In this document: piece after piece, positions 16,412-27,930 of the stretch
Layout: each line of letters opens with the position of its first letter
How positions within the stretch are numbered: the stretch's first letter is position 1
Source: Sphingomonas natans
GTDB lineage: Bacteria; Pseudomonadota; Alphaproteobacteria; Sphingomonadales; Sphingomonadaceae
NCBI RefSeq assembly: GCF_030546695.1
Contig: NZ_JAUOTP010000007.1
Location: 1 to 64,000, forward strand
Direction: 5' to 3'
Length of the DNA: 64,000 nucleotides
The notes under the pieces: generated by a model
What the model was told of the DNA's origin: nothing
The model's input: only the letters and a program-made list of their open reading frames with translations
Database searches by the model: none
Position numbers and translations under genes: made by a program

Positions 16412-16929
16412 GCGAACCGATGCTGGTGCCGGTCGCCTACGACCAGTTCGTCTCCGACGTGCACACGATCGCGATCGCCCTGGCAGCGAGCGGGTGGACG
16501 CCCGATCATATCGTCGGCATCGGCCGCGGCGGGCTCGTGCCCGGCGCCTATCTCTCGCACCGGACGGGGATCTCCTTGCTCTCGGTCGATTATAGCGCGG
16601 GCGTGCCGGGCTTCTCGGACGAACTGCTGCTGAAGCTGGCCGGAGAGACGGGCGACGGCACGCGCATCCTGCTGATCGACGACATCAACGATTCGGGAAA
16701 GACGATCCTCGCGCTGCGCGCGGCGATCGATGGCGCGGGCGGCGATCCGGCGTGCCTGCGCGTCGCGGTGCTGATCGACAATCTGCGCTCGCCCGCGCAG
16801 GTCGACTATCGCGCGCGCACGATCGATCGCGCCGAGGACAAGAGCTGGTTCGTGTTTCCTTGGGAGGCGATGGCGCCGCGCGAGACTTTGGTGGAGGAAG
16901 CCGAAGAGGTGCCGGAGCGGCTGGCTTAG
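16408..16929 (+). CDS. Xanthine/hypoxanthine-type phosphoribosyltransferase
   Basis: Type I phosphoribosyltransferase of 173 aa that would join PRPP to a purine base. The PRPP-binding motif is ILLIDDINDSGKT (about 90-102). GIGRGGLVPGAYLSHRTG provides the PPi-loop region, and the C-terminal WFVFPWEA resembles bacterial xanthine-guanine/hypoxanthine enzymes. It starts with GTG overlapping the deaminase stop by 4 bp. Together they would convert adenine to IMP: deaminate, then ribosylate hypoxanthine. Base specificity is inferred from context. Confidence 0.82.
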   Translation: MSEPMLVPVAYDQFVSDVHTIAIALAASGWTPDHIVGIGRGGLVPGAYLSHRTGISLLSVDYSAGVPGFSDELLLKLAGETGDGTRILLIDDINDSGKTILALRAAIDGAGGDPACLRVAVLIDNLRSPAQVDYRARTIDRAEDKSWFVFPWEAMAPRETLVEEAEEVPERLA

Positions 16930-16954
16930 GCGTTCGCCGCCTCGAACACCTCCT

Positions 16955-17086
16955 CCCCGTTCGGTTCGAGCTTGTCGAGAACGCTTACTAGGCTTCGAGC
17001 GCAGTCGAGAAGCTGGAACACCTGGCACGGGCTCTCGACTACGCTCGATCCCTGCGCGTTCTCGACAAGCTCGAACCAAACGGGGT
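16955..17086. repeat. Family-C paired inverted repeat (C1)
   Basis: The left arm CCCCGTTCGGTTCGAGCTTG continues TCGAGAACGC. It is mirrored by the right arm GCGTTCTCGACAAGCTCGAA followed by CCAAACGGGG. Internal shorter inverted copies (CTTCGAGCGCAGTCGAGAAG) lie between. It fills the gap between the phosphoribosyltransferase and dinB. Confidence 0.85.
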
Positions 17087-17119
17087 GGGGTGCGTGACAA
17101 GTTAGGCTAAAGGGGGAAC

Positions 17120-18238
17120 ATGGCCTCCGCAGCCTCCTCTCCCGAGCCCTCGCCTGACGACGCACCCGTCGCCGACGATCCGCCGCGCAAGATCATCCAT
17201 GTCGACATGGACGCCTTCTACGCCTCGGTCGAGCAGCGCGACGATCCCTCGCTTCGCGGCAAGCCGGTCGCGGTCGGCGGTTCGCGCGAGCGGGGCGTCG
17301 TCGCCGCGGCCAGTTACGAGGCGCGCGTGTTCGGGGTGCGCTCGGCGATGGCCTCGGCCACGGCGCGGCGCAAATGCCCCGAGCTGGTCTTCGTTAAGCC
17401 GCGCTTCGAGGTCTATTCGGAGGTCTCGCGCCAGATCCGCGCGATCTTCGCCGATTATACCGACGCGATCGAGCCGCTGTCGCTGGACGAGGCCTATCTC
17501 GACGTCAGCGGAGTCGCCTCCGCGCGCGACGTCGCCGAGGCGATCCGCCAGCGGATCAAGGCCGAGACCAAGCTGACCGCCTCGGCGGGCGTCTCCTACA
17601 ACAAGTTCATCGCCAAGCTCGCCTCGGACCAGAACAAGCCCGACGGCCTGTGCGTGATCCCGCCGCACCGGGGCGCCGCCTTCGTGCAGACGCTGCCGGT
17701 CAAGCGCTTCCACGGCGTCGGCCCGCGCACCGCCGAGAAAATGACGCGGCTGGGCATCGAGACGGGCGCCGATCTCGCCGCGCAGAACCTGCCTTTTCTC
17801 GAGGCGCATTTCGGCAGCTTCGCGTCCTACCTCTACTGGGCCTCGCGCGGGCGCGACGACCGGCCGGTGCGCGCCAACCGGATCCGCAAGTCGGTCGGCG
17901 CCGAGCGGACCTTCTTCGAGGACAAGCATAAGGAGGCCGAGCTGGTCGAGGCGCTGGGCCCGGTGCTGGACGCGCTGATGGAGCGCGTCGAGCGATCGGG
18001 CGCGGCGGGGCGGACGGTGACGCTGAAGGTGAAATTCTCCGACTTCCGCCAGATCACGCGCGCGCGAAGCTTCGCGGCGGCGGTGGGGAGCCGGGACGCG
18101 ATCGGCGAGGCGGGGGTCGGCTTGCTGCGGGCGCTGCTGCCGATGCCCCTGGGCGTGCGACTGCTGGGCCTGTCGATCTCGGCGCTGGCGGGAGAGGATG
18201 AGGCGGACGGCGTCGAGCAATTGGGGCTGGAACTCTAA
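17120..18238 (+). CDS. dinB: DNA polymerase IV
   Basis: Y-family error-prone translesion polymerase, 372 aa, close to the usual length. Catalytic carboxylates are in HVDMDAFYASVEQRDDPSL (Asp 29 and 31) and SLDEAYLDVS (about 120-128). SAGVSYNKFIAKLASDQNKPDG and the helix-hairpin-helix GVGPRTAEKMTRLGIETGAD follow, then the little-finger domain. An N-terminal extension of about 23 residues, rich in Ala, Pro and Ser, precedes the palm. No LexA box is obvious in the upstream gap, which is occupied by repeat C1. The gene is convergent with a DoxX gene, with repeat B2 between their stop codons. Confidence 0.96.
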   Translation: MASAASSPEPSPDDAPVADDPPRKIIHVDMDAFYASVEQRDDPSLRGKPVAVGGSRERGVVAAASYEARVFGVRSAMASATARRKCPELVFVKPRFEVYSEVSRQIRAIFADYTDAIEPLSLDEAYLDVSGVASARDVAEAIRQRIKAETKLTASAGVSYNKFIAKLASDQNKPDGLCVIPPHRGAAFVQTLPVKRFHGVGPRTAEKMTRLGIETGADLAAQNLPFLEAHFGSFASYLYWASRGRDDRPVRANRIRKSVGAERTFFEDKHKEAELVEALGPVLDALMERVERSGAAGRTVTLKVKFSDFRQITRARSFAAAVGSRDAIGEAGVGLLRALLPMPLGVRLLGLSISALAGEDEADGVEQLGLEL

Positions 18239-18240
18239 AG

Positions 18241-18345
18241 CTCCCCTCCCTGGAAGGGAGGGGCCGGGGGTGGGTCGCTATCCCGCGAAGCGCTCCCGTC
18301 GATAGAAACCCACCCCTCAATCCCCTCCCTTCCAGGGAGGGGAGG
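18241..18345. repeat. Family-B paired palindromic repeat (B2)
   Basis: CTCCCCTCCCTGGAAGGGAG on the left and CTCCCTTCCAGGGAGGGGAG on the right are inverted copies about 65 bp apart, with GGGGGTGGGT and ACCCACCCCT as inner arms. The element exactly fills the space between the convergent stop codons of dinB and the DoxX gene, so it may terminate both transcripts. Confidence 0.88.
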
Positions 18346-18738
18346 TCAGTGGCGTTTCGTAAACGGCCAACTCGTCACCCCGCCTGCGAACAAAGCCCAC
18401 CAGATGATCGCCGGCTGCAGCAGCAGCCGCGGCGCATGATAGCTCCAGCCCAGGCCCGTCCCCGATCCCAGATCCAGGATCGCATGCTGCATGTTCGCCG
18501 GCCACACGCACAGGGCGTAGAGCGCGAGCATCACCCCTGCCCACCAGCGCGTGCGCGGGATGAGCAGCCCCACCGCGCCGAACAGCTCGCAGATGCCCGT
18601 GGCGACCACAATCTCGTGGGGGAACGGCACCCAGTGCGGCGTGATCCGCAGGAACGGCCCGGGGTGCGTGACGTGGAGGGTGCCGGCGACGAGATAGGCG
18701 GCGGCGAGTACCCAGCGGGCAAGGGTGCGGCCTTTCAT
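18346..18738 (-). CDS. DoxX-family small membrane protein
   Basis: Four-helix inner-membrane protein of 130 aa, DoxX/DUF417-like. Hydrophobic segments are WVLAAAYLVAGTLHV, IVVATGICELFGAVGLLI, WAGVMLALYALCVW and a C-terminal LLLQPAIIWWALFAGGV. ATG 18738 (MKGRTLARW) is chosen because the upstream in-frame codons only translate repeat B3. That repeat ends GGGAGGGGAG directly before the ATG and so supplies the only visible Shine-Dalgarno. Biochemical role unknown; relatives are linked to thiol or oxidative stress. Confidence 0.8.
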   Translation of the reverse strand: MKGRTLARWVLAAAYLVAGTLHVTHPGPFLRITPHWVPFPHEIVVATGICELFGAVGLLIPRTRWWAGVMLALYALCVWPANMQHAILDLGSGTGLGWSYHAPRLLLQPAIIWWALFAGGVTSWPFTKRH

Positions 18739-18845
18739 CTCCCCTCCCTGCAAGGGAGGGGTTGGGGGTGGGTTCGTCGCCGCAGCGTCTGCGCTCTGTC
18801 TCGACGCACCCACCCCTCAATCCCCTCCCTGCGTGCAGGGAAGGG
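18739..18845. repeat. Family-B paired palindromic repeat (B3)
   Basis: CTCCCCTCCCTGCAAGGGAG on the left and CCCTCCCTGCGTGCAGGGAAGG on the right, with inner GGGGGTGGGT and ACCCACCCCT arms. It separates the DoxX gene from the FAD oxidoreductase (both minus). The oxidoreductase reading frame runs into it and ends at 18817. Confidence 0.87.
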
Positions 18846-20103
18846 CGGCCAAAGTAGCATCCAGCCGGTCGGCGGCGGCGATGCCCGTCTCGTAGGCGCC
18901 GTGCGCGGTGGTGAAGTCCTTTGCCGAACAGGCCTCGCCCGCGAGCAGGATGCGTTCGTCGACCGGCTGCGCGAGATCGGCGCGGGCGTCGGCGCAGCCG
19001 GGCAGCGCGTGGCTGTAGGAGCCGCGGATCGTCTCGCATTTCGCCCAGGCCGATCCGGTGATGAAGTCCAGCCGCCGCGCGAAATCGCTGCCGAGCAAGG
19101 CGCCCAGTTCCTCGCGCGCAAACGCCTCGGCCGCGCCGTCGCCTTCGCTCTCCAGCGCGCGCGCCGCCGCGCCGCCGAGGAACACCTCGATGACCGGATG
19201 ACCGAACGGGCGCAGATAATAGCTGCCCGTCGCCGCCCGCCGCGGCGAGCCCAGCAGGTGGCCGTTCTCGGGCAGGTCGTTCGGCTCGGGCACGCGGAAG
19301 AAGAGCTTGTCGGCCAGCCCCAGCGGCAGCTTCGTCGCCGCATGGCAGGCGGTATCGAAGGCTGACGGAAGGCGGATCGCGCCGGCGGCGAGCATCTCGG
19401 TCGAGACGGTGACGATCGCGGCGCGCGCGTCGATCTCGCCCTGATCGGTCGTCAGGCGCACGCCCGCGTCGGTATGGGCGACGCTCGCAACCCGCGTGCC
19501 CAGCGCGCGCGGCACATCGCCGGCCGCTCCGGCGATCAGCGCGCCATAGCCGCCCGGCAGCCGCCAGTTGGTCTCGCTCGCGGCGTCGTCATAGGCGAGA
19601 TAGTCGGCGACCGAGAGCTCGCCGAGTTGCGCGCCGTTGATATAGCTCGACAGCGCCTCGACGAATCCCGCCCAGGGCGAAGCGGGATCGAGCGCATCGC
19701 TCGCGCGATCACTCGCCACGCCCGCCCGGATCGCTTCGTTCCACGCCTCGAACGCCGCGCCCGCTTCGTGCTGCTCGGCGGTGCTGAAGCCGAGATTGCG
19801 CCACTGATCGCCCCACGCCGATCGGGAGCGATCGATCGCATGATCGAGCGCCTCGGCGACGCCGACCCAGGGATTGCGCTCGGCCGAGTGCAGCCAGCCG
19901 CAGCCCATGTCGAGCGCCACGCCATCGACCGCAAGCGTGTGCGCGCGGCCGCCGATCCGGGGCAGCGCATCGATCAGCAGCACCGATCGCCCGCGATTCG
20001 CCAGGCGGCGCGCGGCGGCGATGCCGGCGGCCCCGGCTCCCACGATGGCGACGTCGATCCCGCTCACCGAAGTGCAATGCACGAAAGCCTTGCGACGATC
20101 CAT
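18817..20103 (-). CDS. Flavin monoamine oxidase family FAD-dependent oxidoreductase
   Basis: FAD-dependent amine-oxidase-type enzyme, 428 aa. The Rossmann nucleotide-binding motif is [20 protein letters not shown] near the N-terminus, followed by RIGGRAHTL (the GG-doublet motif). The C-terminal FAD contact is [23 protein letters not shown]. No signal peptide is evident. ATG 20103 is used; a GTG 13 codons later ([10 protein letters not shown]) is possible. The final codons (LPCTQGGD-stop) are encoded by a family-B repeat, so the natural C-terminus has been set by a repeat. The amine substrate is unknown. Confidence 0.85.
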   Translation of the reverse strand: MDRRKAFVHCTSVSGIDVAIVGAGAAGIAAARRLANRGRSVLLIDALPRIGGRAHTLAVDGVALDMGCGWLHSAERNPWVGVAEALDHAIDRSRSAWGDQWRNLGFSTAEQHEAGAAFEAWNEAIRAGVASDRASDALDPASPWAGFVEALSSYINGAQLGELSVADYLAYDDAASETNWRLPGGYGALIAGAAGDVPRALGTRVASVAHTDAGVRLTTDQGEIDARAAIVTVSTEMLAAGAIRLPSAFDTACHAATKLPLGLADKLFFRVPEPNDLPENGHLLGSPRRAATGSYYLRPFGHPVIEVFLGGAAARALESEGDGAAEAFAREELGALLGSDFARRLDFITGSAWAKCETIRGSYSHALPGCADARADLAQPVDERILLAGEACSAKDFTTAHGAYETGIAAADRLDATLAALPCTQGGD

Positions 20104-20198
20104 TCTGCATATGCCTGTTTCGCAAGTCCGCAAATTCACATTTGAATGCGGAACGGCCACGTTACACAGGACATGTCCACGGTCCGAGAGGCGAGACG

Positions 20199-21725
20199 AT
20201 GCTGGCGGTGTTGCAGAAGCTCGAGGAAAAGCGCGCGCAGGCCGCGCTCGGCGGCGGACAGGCGCGGATCGACAATCAGCACAAGAAGGGCCGGCTGACC
20301 GCACGCGAGCGGATCGCGGTGCTGCTCGATCCCGGATCGTTCGAAGAGTATGACATGTATGTCGAGCATAATTGCGTCGATTTCGGCATGCAGGACCAGA
20401 TCATTCCGGGCGACGGCGTCGTCACCGGATCGGGCACGATCAACGGCCGGCTGGTGTTCGTCTTCAGCCAAGATTTCACCGTGTTCGGCGGATCGCTGTC
20501 CGAGCGGCACGCGCAGAAGATCTGCAAGGTCATGGACATGGCGATGAAGGTCGGCGCGCCGGTCATCGGCATGAACGATTCGGGTGGCGCGCGCATCCAG
20601 GAGGGCGTCGCCTCCCTCGCCGGCTATGCCGAGGTGTTCCAGCGCAACGTGCTGGCGAGCGGCGTGATCCCGCAGATCAGCCTGATCATGGGGCCGTGCG
20701 CGGGCGGTGCGGTCTATTCGCCGGCGATGACCGACTTCATCTTCATGGTGAAGGATTCGAGCTTCATGTTCGTGACCGGCCCCGAGGTGGTCAAGACCGT
20801 CACCAACGAGGTGGTGACGCAGGAGGAACTGGGCGGCGCGATCACGCACTCGACCAAATCCTCGGTCGCCGATCTCGCCTTCGACAATGATATCGATGCT
20901 TTGCTCGCGACGCGCGACTTCGTCGATTTCCTGCCGCTGTCGAACCGCGAGACCGTACCCGAGCGGCCGACGGACGATGCGTGGGACCGGCTCGACCACA
21001 GCCTCGACACGCTGATCCCGGACAGTGCCAACAAGCCCTACGACATCAAGGAGCTGATCCGGAAGATCGTCGACGAGGGCGATTTCTTCGAGGTCCAGCC
21101 GGGACATGCGCCCAATCTCGTCATCGGCTTCGGCCGCGTCGACGGGCGCACGATCGGCATCGTCGCCAACCAGCCGATGGCGCTGGCGGGCGTGCTCGAC
21201 ATCAATAGCTCGCGCAAGGGCGCGCGCTTCGTGCGCTTCTGCGACGCGTTCGAGATCCCGATCATCACCTTCGTCGACGTGCCGGGCTTCCTGCCGGGCG
21301 TCGCGCAGGAGCATAACGGCATCATCAAGCACGGCGCGAAACTGCTCTTCGCCTATGCCGAGGCGACCGTGCCCAAGATCACCGTCATCACGCGCAAGGC
21401 CTATGGCGGCGCCTATGACGTGATGAGCTCGAAGCATCTGCGCGGGGATCTCAACTATGCGTGGCCGACCGCCGAGATCGCGGTGATGGGCGCGAAGGGC
21501 GCGGTCGAGATCATCTTCCGCGGCCGCACCCGCGAGGAAATCGCCGAGCGCACCGCCGAATATGAAGCGCGCTTCGCCAATCCGTTCGTGGCGGCGAGCA
21601 AGGGCTTCATCGACGAGGTGATCATGCCGCATTCGACGCGCAAGCGCATTGCGCTGGGGCTTCGCAAGCTGCGCAACAAGCAGCTCGAAAATCCCTGGAA
21701 GAAGCATGACAATATTCCGCTGTGA
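20199..21725 (+). CDS. pccB: Propionyl-CoA carboxylase beta chain (carboxyltransferase)
   Basis: Carboxyltransferase subunit that moves CO2 from carboxybiotin to propionyl-CoA, giving methylmalonyl-CoA; 508 aa, the usual size. It opens [20 protein letters not shown] at 20199, behind a GAGAGGCGAG ribosome binding site; the in-frame ATG at 20142 only adds unconserved residues. Oxyanion-hole and biotin-site motifs include [50 protein letters not shown] and [13 protein letters not shown]. It is the first gene of the propionyl-CoA cluster and pairs with pccA 4 kb downstream. Confidence 0.95.
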   Translation: MLAVLQKLEEKRAQAALGGGQARIDNQHKKGRLTARERIAVLLDPGSFEEYDMYVEHNCVDFGMQDQIIPGDGVVTGSGTINGRLVFVFSQDFTVFGGSLSERHAQKICKVMDMAMKVGAPVIGMNDSGGARIQEGVASLAGYAEVFQRNVLASGVIPQISLIMGPCAGGAVYSPAMTDFIFMVKDSSFMFVTGPEVVKTVTNEVVTQEELGGAITHSTKSSVADLAFDNDIDALLATRDFVDFLPLSNRETVPERPTDDAWDRLDHSLDTLIPDSANKPYDIKELIRKIVDEGDFFEVQPGHAPNLVIGFGRVDGRTIGIVANQPMALAGVLDINSSRKGARFVRFCDAFEIPIITFVDVPGFLPGVAQEHNGIIKHGAKLLFAYAEATVPKITVITRKAYGGAYDVMSSKHLRGDLNYAWPTAEIAVMGAKGAVEIIFRGRTREEIAERTAEYEARFANPFVAASKGFIDEVIMPHSTRKRIALGLRKLRNKQLENPWKKHDNIPL

Positions 21726-21730
21726 CCCAT

Positions 21731-21842
21731 TCACCCCTCCCCTTCAGGGGAGGGGGCGGGGGTGGGGCAGATCGGCGATGCTCCGCGCCGCGCCGCTGGA
21801 CAGGCCCCACCCCAACCCCTCCCCTGAAGGGGAGGGGCTCAG
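21731..21842. repeat. Family-B paired palindromic repeat (B4)
   Basis: CACCCCTCCCCTTCAGGGGAG on the left is mirrored by CTCCCCTGAAGGGGAGGGG on the right, with inner GGGGGTGGGG and CCCCACCCC arms. It lies between pccB and the epimerase gene. The right end is followed at once by CAGGAGC, the probable epimerase ribosome binding site. Confidence 0.87.
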
Positions 21843-21851
21843 GAGCATGCC

Positions 21852-22295
21852 ATGAAACTCGGCCGCCTGAACCATGTCGGCGTGGCGACGCCTTCGCTGG
21901 CGGCGTCGATCGCTTATTATCGCGACGTGATGGGCGCGACGATCGCGCACGCGCCGTTCGATCTGCCCACGCAGGGCGTGAAGGTGTGCTTCGTCGATAC
22001 GCCGGGCGAGGGCGGCACCGCCGGCACGCAGATCGAGCTGATCGAGCCGCTGGGCGAGGCCTCGCCGATCCACGCCTTCCTCGCCAAGAACCCGGCGGGA
22101 GGACAGCATCACATGTGCTACGAAGTCCCCGACATCCACGCCGCGCGCGCGGAATTCCTGGCGATGGGCAAGAAGGTGCTCGGCGAGCCGCGCATCGGCG
22201 CGCACGGGACATTGATCTTCTTCGTCCACCCGAAGGACATGAACGGCATTCTGACCGAGATCATGGAAGTGCCCGGAAGCGGGGCGGCGCATTGA
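21852..22295 (+). CDS. mce: Methylmalonyl-CoA epimerase
   Basis: Vicinal-oxygen-chelate fold enzyme of 147 aa that interconverts the S and R epimers of methylmalonyl-CoA. The expected metal ligands are visible: His in [11 protein letters not shown], His in [13 protein letters not shown] and the final Glu in [11 protein letters not shown]. Its place between pccB and the mutase completes the pathway from propionyl-CoA to succinyl-CoA. Confidence 0.95.
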   Translation: MKLGRLNHVGVATPSLAASIAYYRDVMGATIAHAPFDLPTQGVKVCFVDTPGEGGTAGTQIELIEPLGEASPIHAFLAKNPAGGQHHMCYEVPDIHAARAEFLAMGKKVLGEPRIGAHGTLIFFVHPKDMNGILTEIMEVPGSGAAH

Positions 22296-22305
22296 TCAAT
22301 CAGCA

Positions 22306-22416
22306 CCCCCGTTTGCTTCGAGCGAAGTTCGAGCCTGTCGAGAACGCAGTCGAGAAGGGTTCTCGACGGTCGCTTCTCGACTTCGCTCGAAGCTGCTCGA
22401 ACCGAACGGCTGGGGG
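22306..22416. repeat. Family-C paired inverted repeat (C2)
   Basis: CCCCGTTTGCTTCGAGCGAAG and GTTCGAGCCTGTCGAGAACG on the left pair with CGACTTCGCTCGAAGCTGCT and CGAACCGAACGG on the right, around an inner GAGAAGGGTTCTCGACGG palindrome. It fills the epimerase-mutase gap. The GGGGGGAG just after it is the likely mutase ribosome binding site. Confidence 0.85.
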
Positions 22417-22428
22417 GAGTTCGCTCTT

Positions 22429-24720
22429 ATGACCGACGAGACGATCGCCGACTGGCAGGCCGCCTCCGCCAAGGAGGTCAAGGGCCAGGATCTCACCTGG
22501 CACACGCCCGAGGGAATCGCGGTCAAGCCGCTTTACACCGAGGCCGATGTCGAAGGCTGGGATCCGGGCCTCCCCGGTTTCGCGCCGTTCACGCGCGGCG
22601 TGCGCGCCTCGATGTATGCGGGGCGCCCGTGGACGATCCGCCAATATGCGGGCTTCTCCACCGCCGAGGCCTCCAATGCTTTCTACCACCGCAATCTGAA
22701 GGCGGGGCAGAAGGGGCTGTCCGTCGCGTTCGATCTGGCCACCCACCGCGGCTATGACTCGGACCACCCCCGCGTCACCGGCGATGTCGGCAAGGCGGGC
22801 GTCGCGATCGACACGATCGACGACATGAAGATCCTGTTCGACGGCATCCCGCTCGACAAGATGTCCGTCTCGATGACGATGAACGGCGCCGTCATCCCGA
22901 TCCTCGCTTTCTTCATCGTTGCGGGCGAGGAGCAGGGCGTGCCGCGCGCGCAGCTCGACGGGACCATCCAGAACGACATCCTCAAGGAGTTCATGGTCCG
23001 CAATACGTATATCTACCCGCCCGAGCCGAGCATGCGGATCATCTCGGACATTTTCGGCTACACGAGCCGCGAGATGCCCAAGTTCAACAGCATCTCGATC
23101 AGCGGCTATCATATGCAGGAAGCCGGCGCGACGCAGGTCCAGGAGCTGGCCTTCACGATCGCCGACGGCGCCGAATATGTGAAATATGGCGTCGCCTCGG
23201 GCCTCGACATCGACAAATTCGCCGGGCGGCTGTCCTTCTTCTTCGCGATCGGCATGAACTTCTTCATGGAGATCGCCAAGCTGCGCGCGGCGCGCGTGCT
23301 GTGGCATCGGGTGATGACCCAGCTCGGCGCGAAGGACGAGCGCTCGAAGATGCTGCGCACGCACTGCCAGACGTCGGGCGTCTCGCTGACCGAGCAGGAT
23401 CCGTACAACAATGTGATGCGCACCACGATCGAGGCGATGGCGGCGATGCTGGGCGGCACCCAGTCGCTCCACACCAATGCGCTGGATGAGGCGATCGCGC
23501 TGCCGACAGACTTCTCCGCGCGCATCGCCCGCAACACGCAGCTCGTCATCCAGGAGGAGACGGGCATGTGCAACGTCGTCGATCCCCTGGGCGGGTCTTA
23601 TTATATCGAGAGTCTGACGAAGGAGCTCGTCGACAAGGCCTGGGCGATCATCGAGAAGGTCGAGGCCGATGGCGGCATGGCCAAGGCGGTCGCGGCCGGC
23701 TGGCCCAAGGCGATGATCGAGGAGGCCGCCGCCGCGCAGGCCGCGCGGATCGATCGCACCGAGCAGGTGATCGTCGGCGTCAACAAATACCGCAAGGACA
23801 ATGAGGATCCGATCGAGATCCTCGATGTGGACAATGTCGCGGTGCGCGAGGCGCAGATCCGGCGCATCCAGAAAGTGAAGGCCGGGCGCGACGAAGCGGC
23901 GTGCCGCGCGGCGCTCGACGCGTTGCGCGAAGGGGCGCGGCGCGGCGACATTCCTCCCCTGCAAGGGGAGGGGGACCATGCGCAGCATGGTGGAGGGGTA
24001 TCGACGGCGGAGGCGGATCGATACGCTTCGACCGGCGATACCCCTCCGTCATCGCTGCGCGATGCCACCTCCCCCCCGGGGGGAGGATTTGAGACCAATC
24101 TCCTCGCGCTCGCCGTCGACTGCGCGCGCGCGCGCGCCACGCTCGGCGAGATTTCGCAGGCGATGGAGGATGTGTTCGGCCGCTACGGCACGACGCCGAC
24201 GCCGGTGAAGGGCGTCTATGGCGGGGCCTATGGCGAGGATGCGCGCTGGGCGAACCTCAAGCGCGGCGTCGTCGCGGTCGGCCGCGCGAAGGGGCGGACG
24301 CCGAAGATGTTCGTCGCCAAGATGGGGCAGGACGGGCATGATCGCGGCGCGAACCTCGTCTCCTCGGCGTTCGGCGATCTCGGGTTCGACGTGCTGGCGG
24401 GGCCGCTCTTCCAGACGCCGGCCGAGGCCGCGAAGATGGCGATTGAGGCCGATGTCGACGTCGTCGGCGCCTCCAGCCTCGCCGCGGGCCACAAGACGCT
24501 GATCCCGGAACTGATCGGCCATCTGCGCGACGCCGGACGGACGGACATCAAGGTCATCGTCGGCGGCGTGATCCCCGCGCAGGATTATCAGGCTTTGCGC
24601 GATGCGGGCGTGCAGGCGATCTTCGGGCCGGGCACCAACCTCGTCGTCGCGGCGGAAGAAGTGCTGCGCCTGCTCGGCCACAATATGCCGCCGGAAGGTA
24701 TCGACGAGGCAGCGGAATGA
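22429..24720 (+). CDS. scpA: Methylmalonyl-CoA mutase, single-chain, with in-frame repeat insertion
   Basis: Adenosylcobalamin-dependent enzyme converting (R)-methylmalonyl-CoA to succinyl-CoA; 763 aa, somewhat long for the catalytic chain (about 715-730). The N-terminal TIM-barrel part contains [35 protein letters not shown] and [15 protein letters not shown]. The C-terminal cobalamin domain has the DxHxxG motif ([13 protein letters not shown], near 634), SLAAGHKTL and [11 protein letters not shown]. About 46 residues (508-553) are encoded by a complete family-B repeat (23951-24088) in frame, in the linker between the two domains. The stop overlaps the bioB start by 4 bp. Confidence 0.95.
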   Translation: MTDETIADWQAASAKEVKGQDLTWHTPEGIAVKPLYTEADVEGWDPGLPGFAPFTRGVRASMYAGRPWTIRQYAGFSTAEASNAFYHRNLKAGQKGLSVAFDLATHRGYDSDHPRVTGDVGKAGVAIDTIDDMKILFDGIPLDKMSVSMTMNGAVIPILAFFIVAGEEQGVPRAQLDGTIQNDILKEFMVRNTYIYPPEPSMRIISDIFGYTSREMPKFNSISISGYHMQEAGATQVQELAFTIADGAEYVKYGVASGLDIDKFAGRLSFFFAIGMNFFMEIAKLRAARVLWHRVMTQLGAKDERSKMLRTHCQTSGVSLTEQDPYNNVMRTTIEAMAAMLGGTQSLHTNALDEAIALPTDFSARIARNTQLVIQEETGMCNVVDPLGGSYYIESLTKELVDKAWAIIEKVEADGGMAKAVAAGWPKAMIEEAAAAQAARIDRTEQVIVGVNKYRKDNEDPIEILDVDNVAVREAQIRRIQKVKAGRDEAACRAALDALREGARRGDIPPLQGEGDHAQHGGGVSTAEADRYASTGDTPPSSLRDATSPPGGGFETNLLALAVDCARARATLGEISQAMEDVFGRYGTTPTPVKGVYGGAYGEDARWANLKRGVVAVGRAKGRTPKMFVAKMGQDGHDRGANLVSSAFGDLGFDVLAGPLFQTPAEAAKMAIEADVDVVGASSLAAGHKTLIPELIGHLRDAGRTDIKVIVGGVIPAQDYQALRDAGVQAIFGPGTNLVVAAEEVLRLLGHNMPPEGIDEAAE
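23951..24088. repeat. Family-B repeat inserted in frame within methylmalonyl-CoA mutase (B5)
   Basis: 138 bp (46 codons) with left arm TTCCTCCCCTGCAAGGGGAG, inner ACCATGCGCAGCATGG, mirrored inner CATCGCTGCGCGATG and right arm CCTCCCCCCCGGGGGGAGGA. The translation (Gln/Gly/Ser/Thr-rich, no stop) interrupts the interdomain linker of the mutase. Organisation matches the intergenic copies B6 and B8. Confidence 0.88.
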
Positions 24721-25724
24721 ACATTGCGACGACGATCATGACAGCGCCGGCACCCACACGTTCGGACATTGCCGCTTTGTTCGATCTGCCCTTCACCGAA
24801 CTGGTTTTTCGCGCAGCGGAGGTGCATCGGGCGCATCACGATCCGGCACGCGTTCAGCGATCGACCTTGCTCTCGATCAAAACCGGCGGCTGTGCCGAGG
24901 ATTGCGGCTATTGCAGCCAGTCGGTCTCGGCCGAGAGCGGGCTGAAGGCATCGAAGCTCATGGATGTCGATGCGGTCCTCGCAGCGGCCGCCGCGGCGAA
25001 GACTGCGGGCTCGGAACGCTTCTGCATGGGGGCGGCGTGGCGCGAGCCCAAGGATCGCGACATGGCGGCGATCGAGGCGATGGTTGCGGGCGTGAAGGCG
25101 CTGGGGCTGGAAACCTGCATGACGCTCGGCATGCTGAGCGATGATCAGGCGACCCGGCTCGCGGATGCCGGCCTCGATTATTACAACCATAATCTCGATA
25201 CCTCACCGGAATACTATGGTGAGGTCATCACTACCCGCAGCTATGATGACAGGCTCGAGACGCTGGAACGCGTGCGGCGCGCGGGCATCAACACCTGCTG
25301 TGGCGGAATCGTCGGCATGGGCGAGACGCGGGCCGATCGCGTCGGCTTCCTCCACGCGCTGGCGAACCTGCCAGAGCCGCCGGAGAGCGTGCCGATCAAC
25401 GCCTTGGTGCCGGTGAGGGGCACGGTGCTGGGCGATATGCTGGCCGATACGCCGCTGGCGAAGATCGACGATATCGAATTCGTCCGAACGATTGCCGTCG
25501 CGCGCATTCTGATGCCGTACTCCGTCGTCCGGCTTTCGGCGGGACGCGAGAGCATGTCGGATGCGACGCAGGCGCTCTGCTTTCTCGCGGGCGCCAATTC
25601 GATATTCACCGGCGATCGTCTGCTCACCACGGGCAATGCCGGGGACGATGCTGATGCGGCCTTGTTCGCACGGCTTGGCCTCAACGCCGACACCCATCCA
25701 GAGACCGCCGTGACGGCCGCATAG
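24717..25724 (+). CDS. bioB: Biotin synthase
   Basis: Radical-SAM enzyme that inserts sulfur into dethiobiotin; 335 aa. The [4Fe-4S] motif is CAEDCGYC (Cys 59, 63, 66). Other marks are [40 protein letters not shown] and TYCCGGI-like [13 protein letters not shown]. It is not with other bio genes. It lies between the mutase (ATGA overlap) and pccA (8-bp gap), so biotin synthesis would be co-expressed with the biotin-dependent carboxylase that needs it. By eye its wobble positions look slightly less GC-biased than its neighbours, perhaps a sign of later acquisition. Confidence 0.96.
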   Translation: MNIATTIMTAPAPTRSDIAALFDLPFTELVFRAAEVHRAHHDPARVQRSTLLSIKTGGCAEDCGYCSQSVSAESGLKASKLMDVDAVLAAAAAAKTAGSERFCMGAAWREPKDRDMAAIEAMVAGVKALGLETCMTLGMLSDDQATRLADAGLDYYNHNLDTSPEYYGEVITTRSYDDRLETLERVRRAGINTCCGGIVGMGETRADRVGFLHALANLPEPPESVPINALVPVRGTVLGDMLADTPLAKIDDIEFVRTIAVARILMPYSVVRLSAGRESMSDATQALCFLAGANSIFTGDRLLTTGNAGDDADAALFARLGLNADTHPETAVTAA

Positions 25725-25732
25725 GGACGGAT

Positions 25733-27850
<2,118 letters not shown>

Positions 27851-27930
27851 GCTCGGCTCGTCGCACGCAACATGCTGTCATGGATCGATTCGTACGGCCA
27901 TGCTTTGGCAGGCCGAAGGAATTTTCGAAC

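Noticed and set aside
21844-22428. Possible cobalamin riboswitch before the methylmalonyl-CoA genes
   Set aside because: The gaps contain only repeats B4 and C2; no B12-box-like sequence was recognised, and the gaps are too short and palindromic for a full aptamer.
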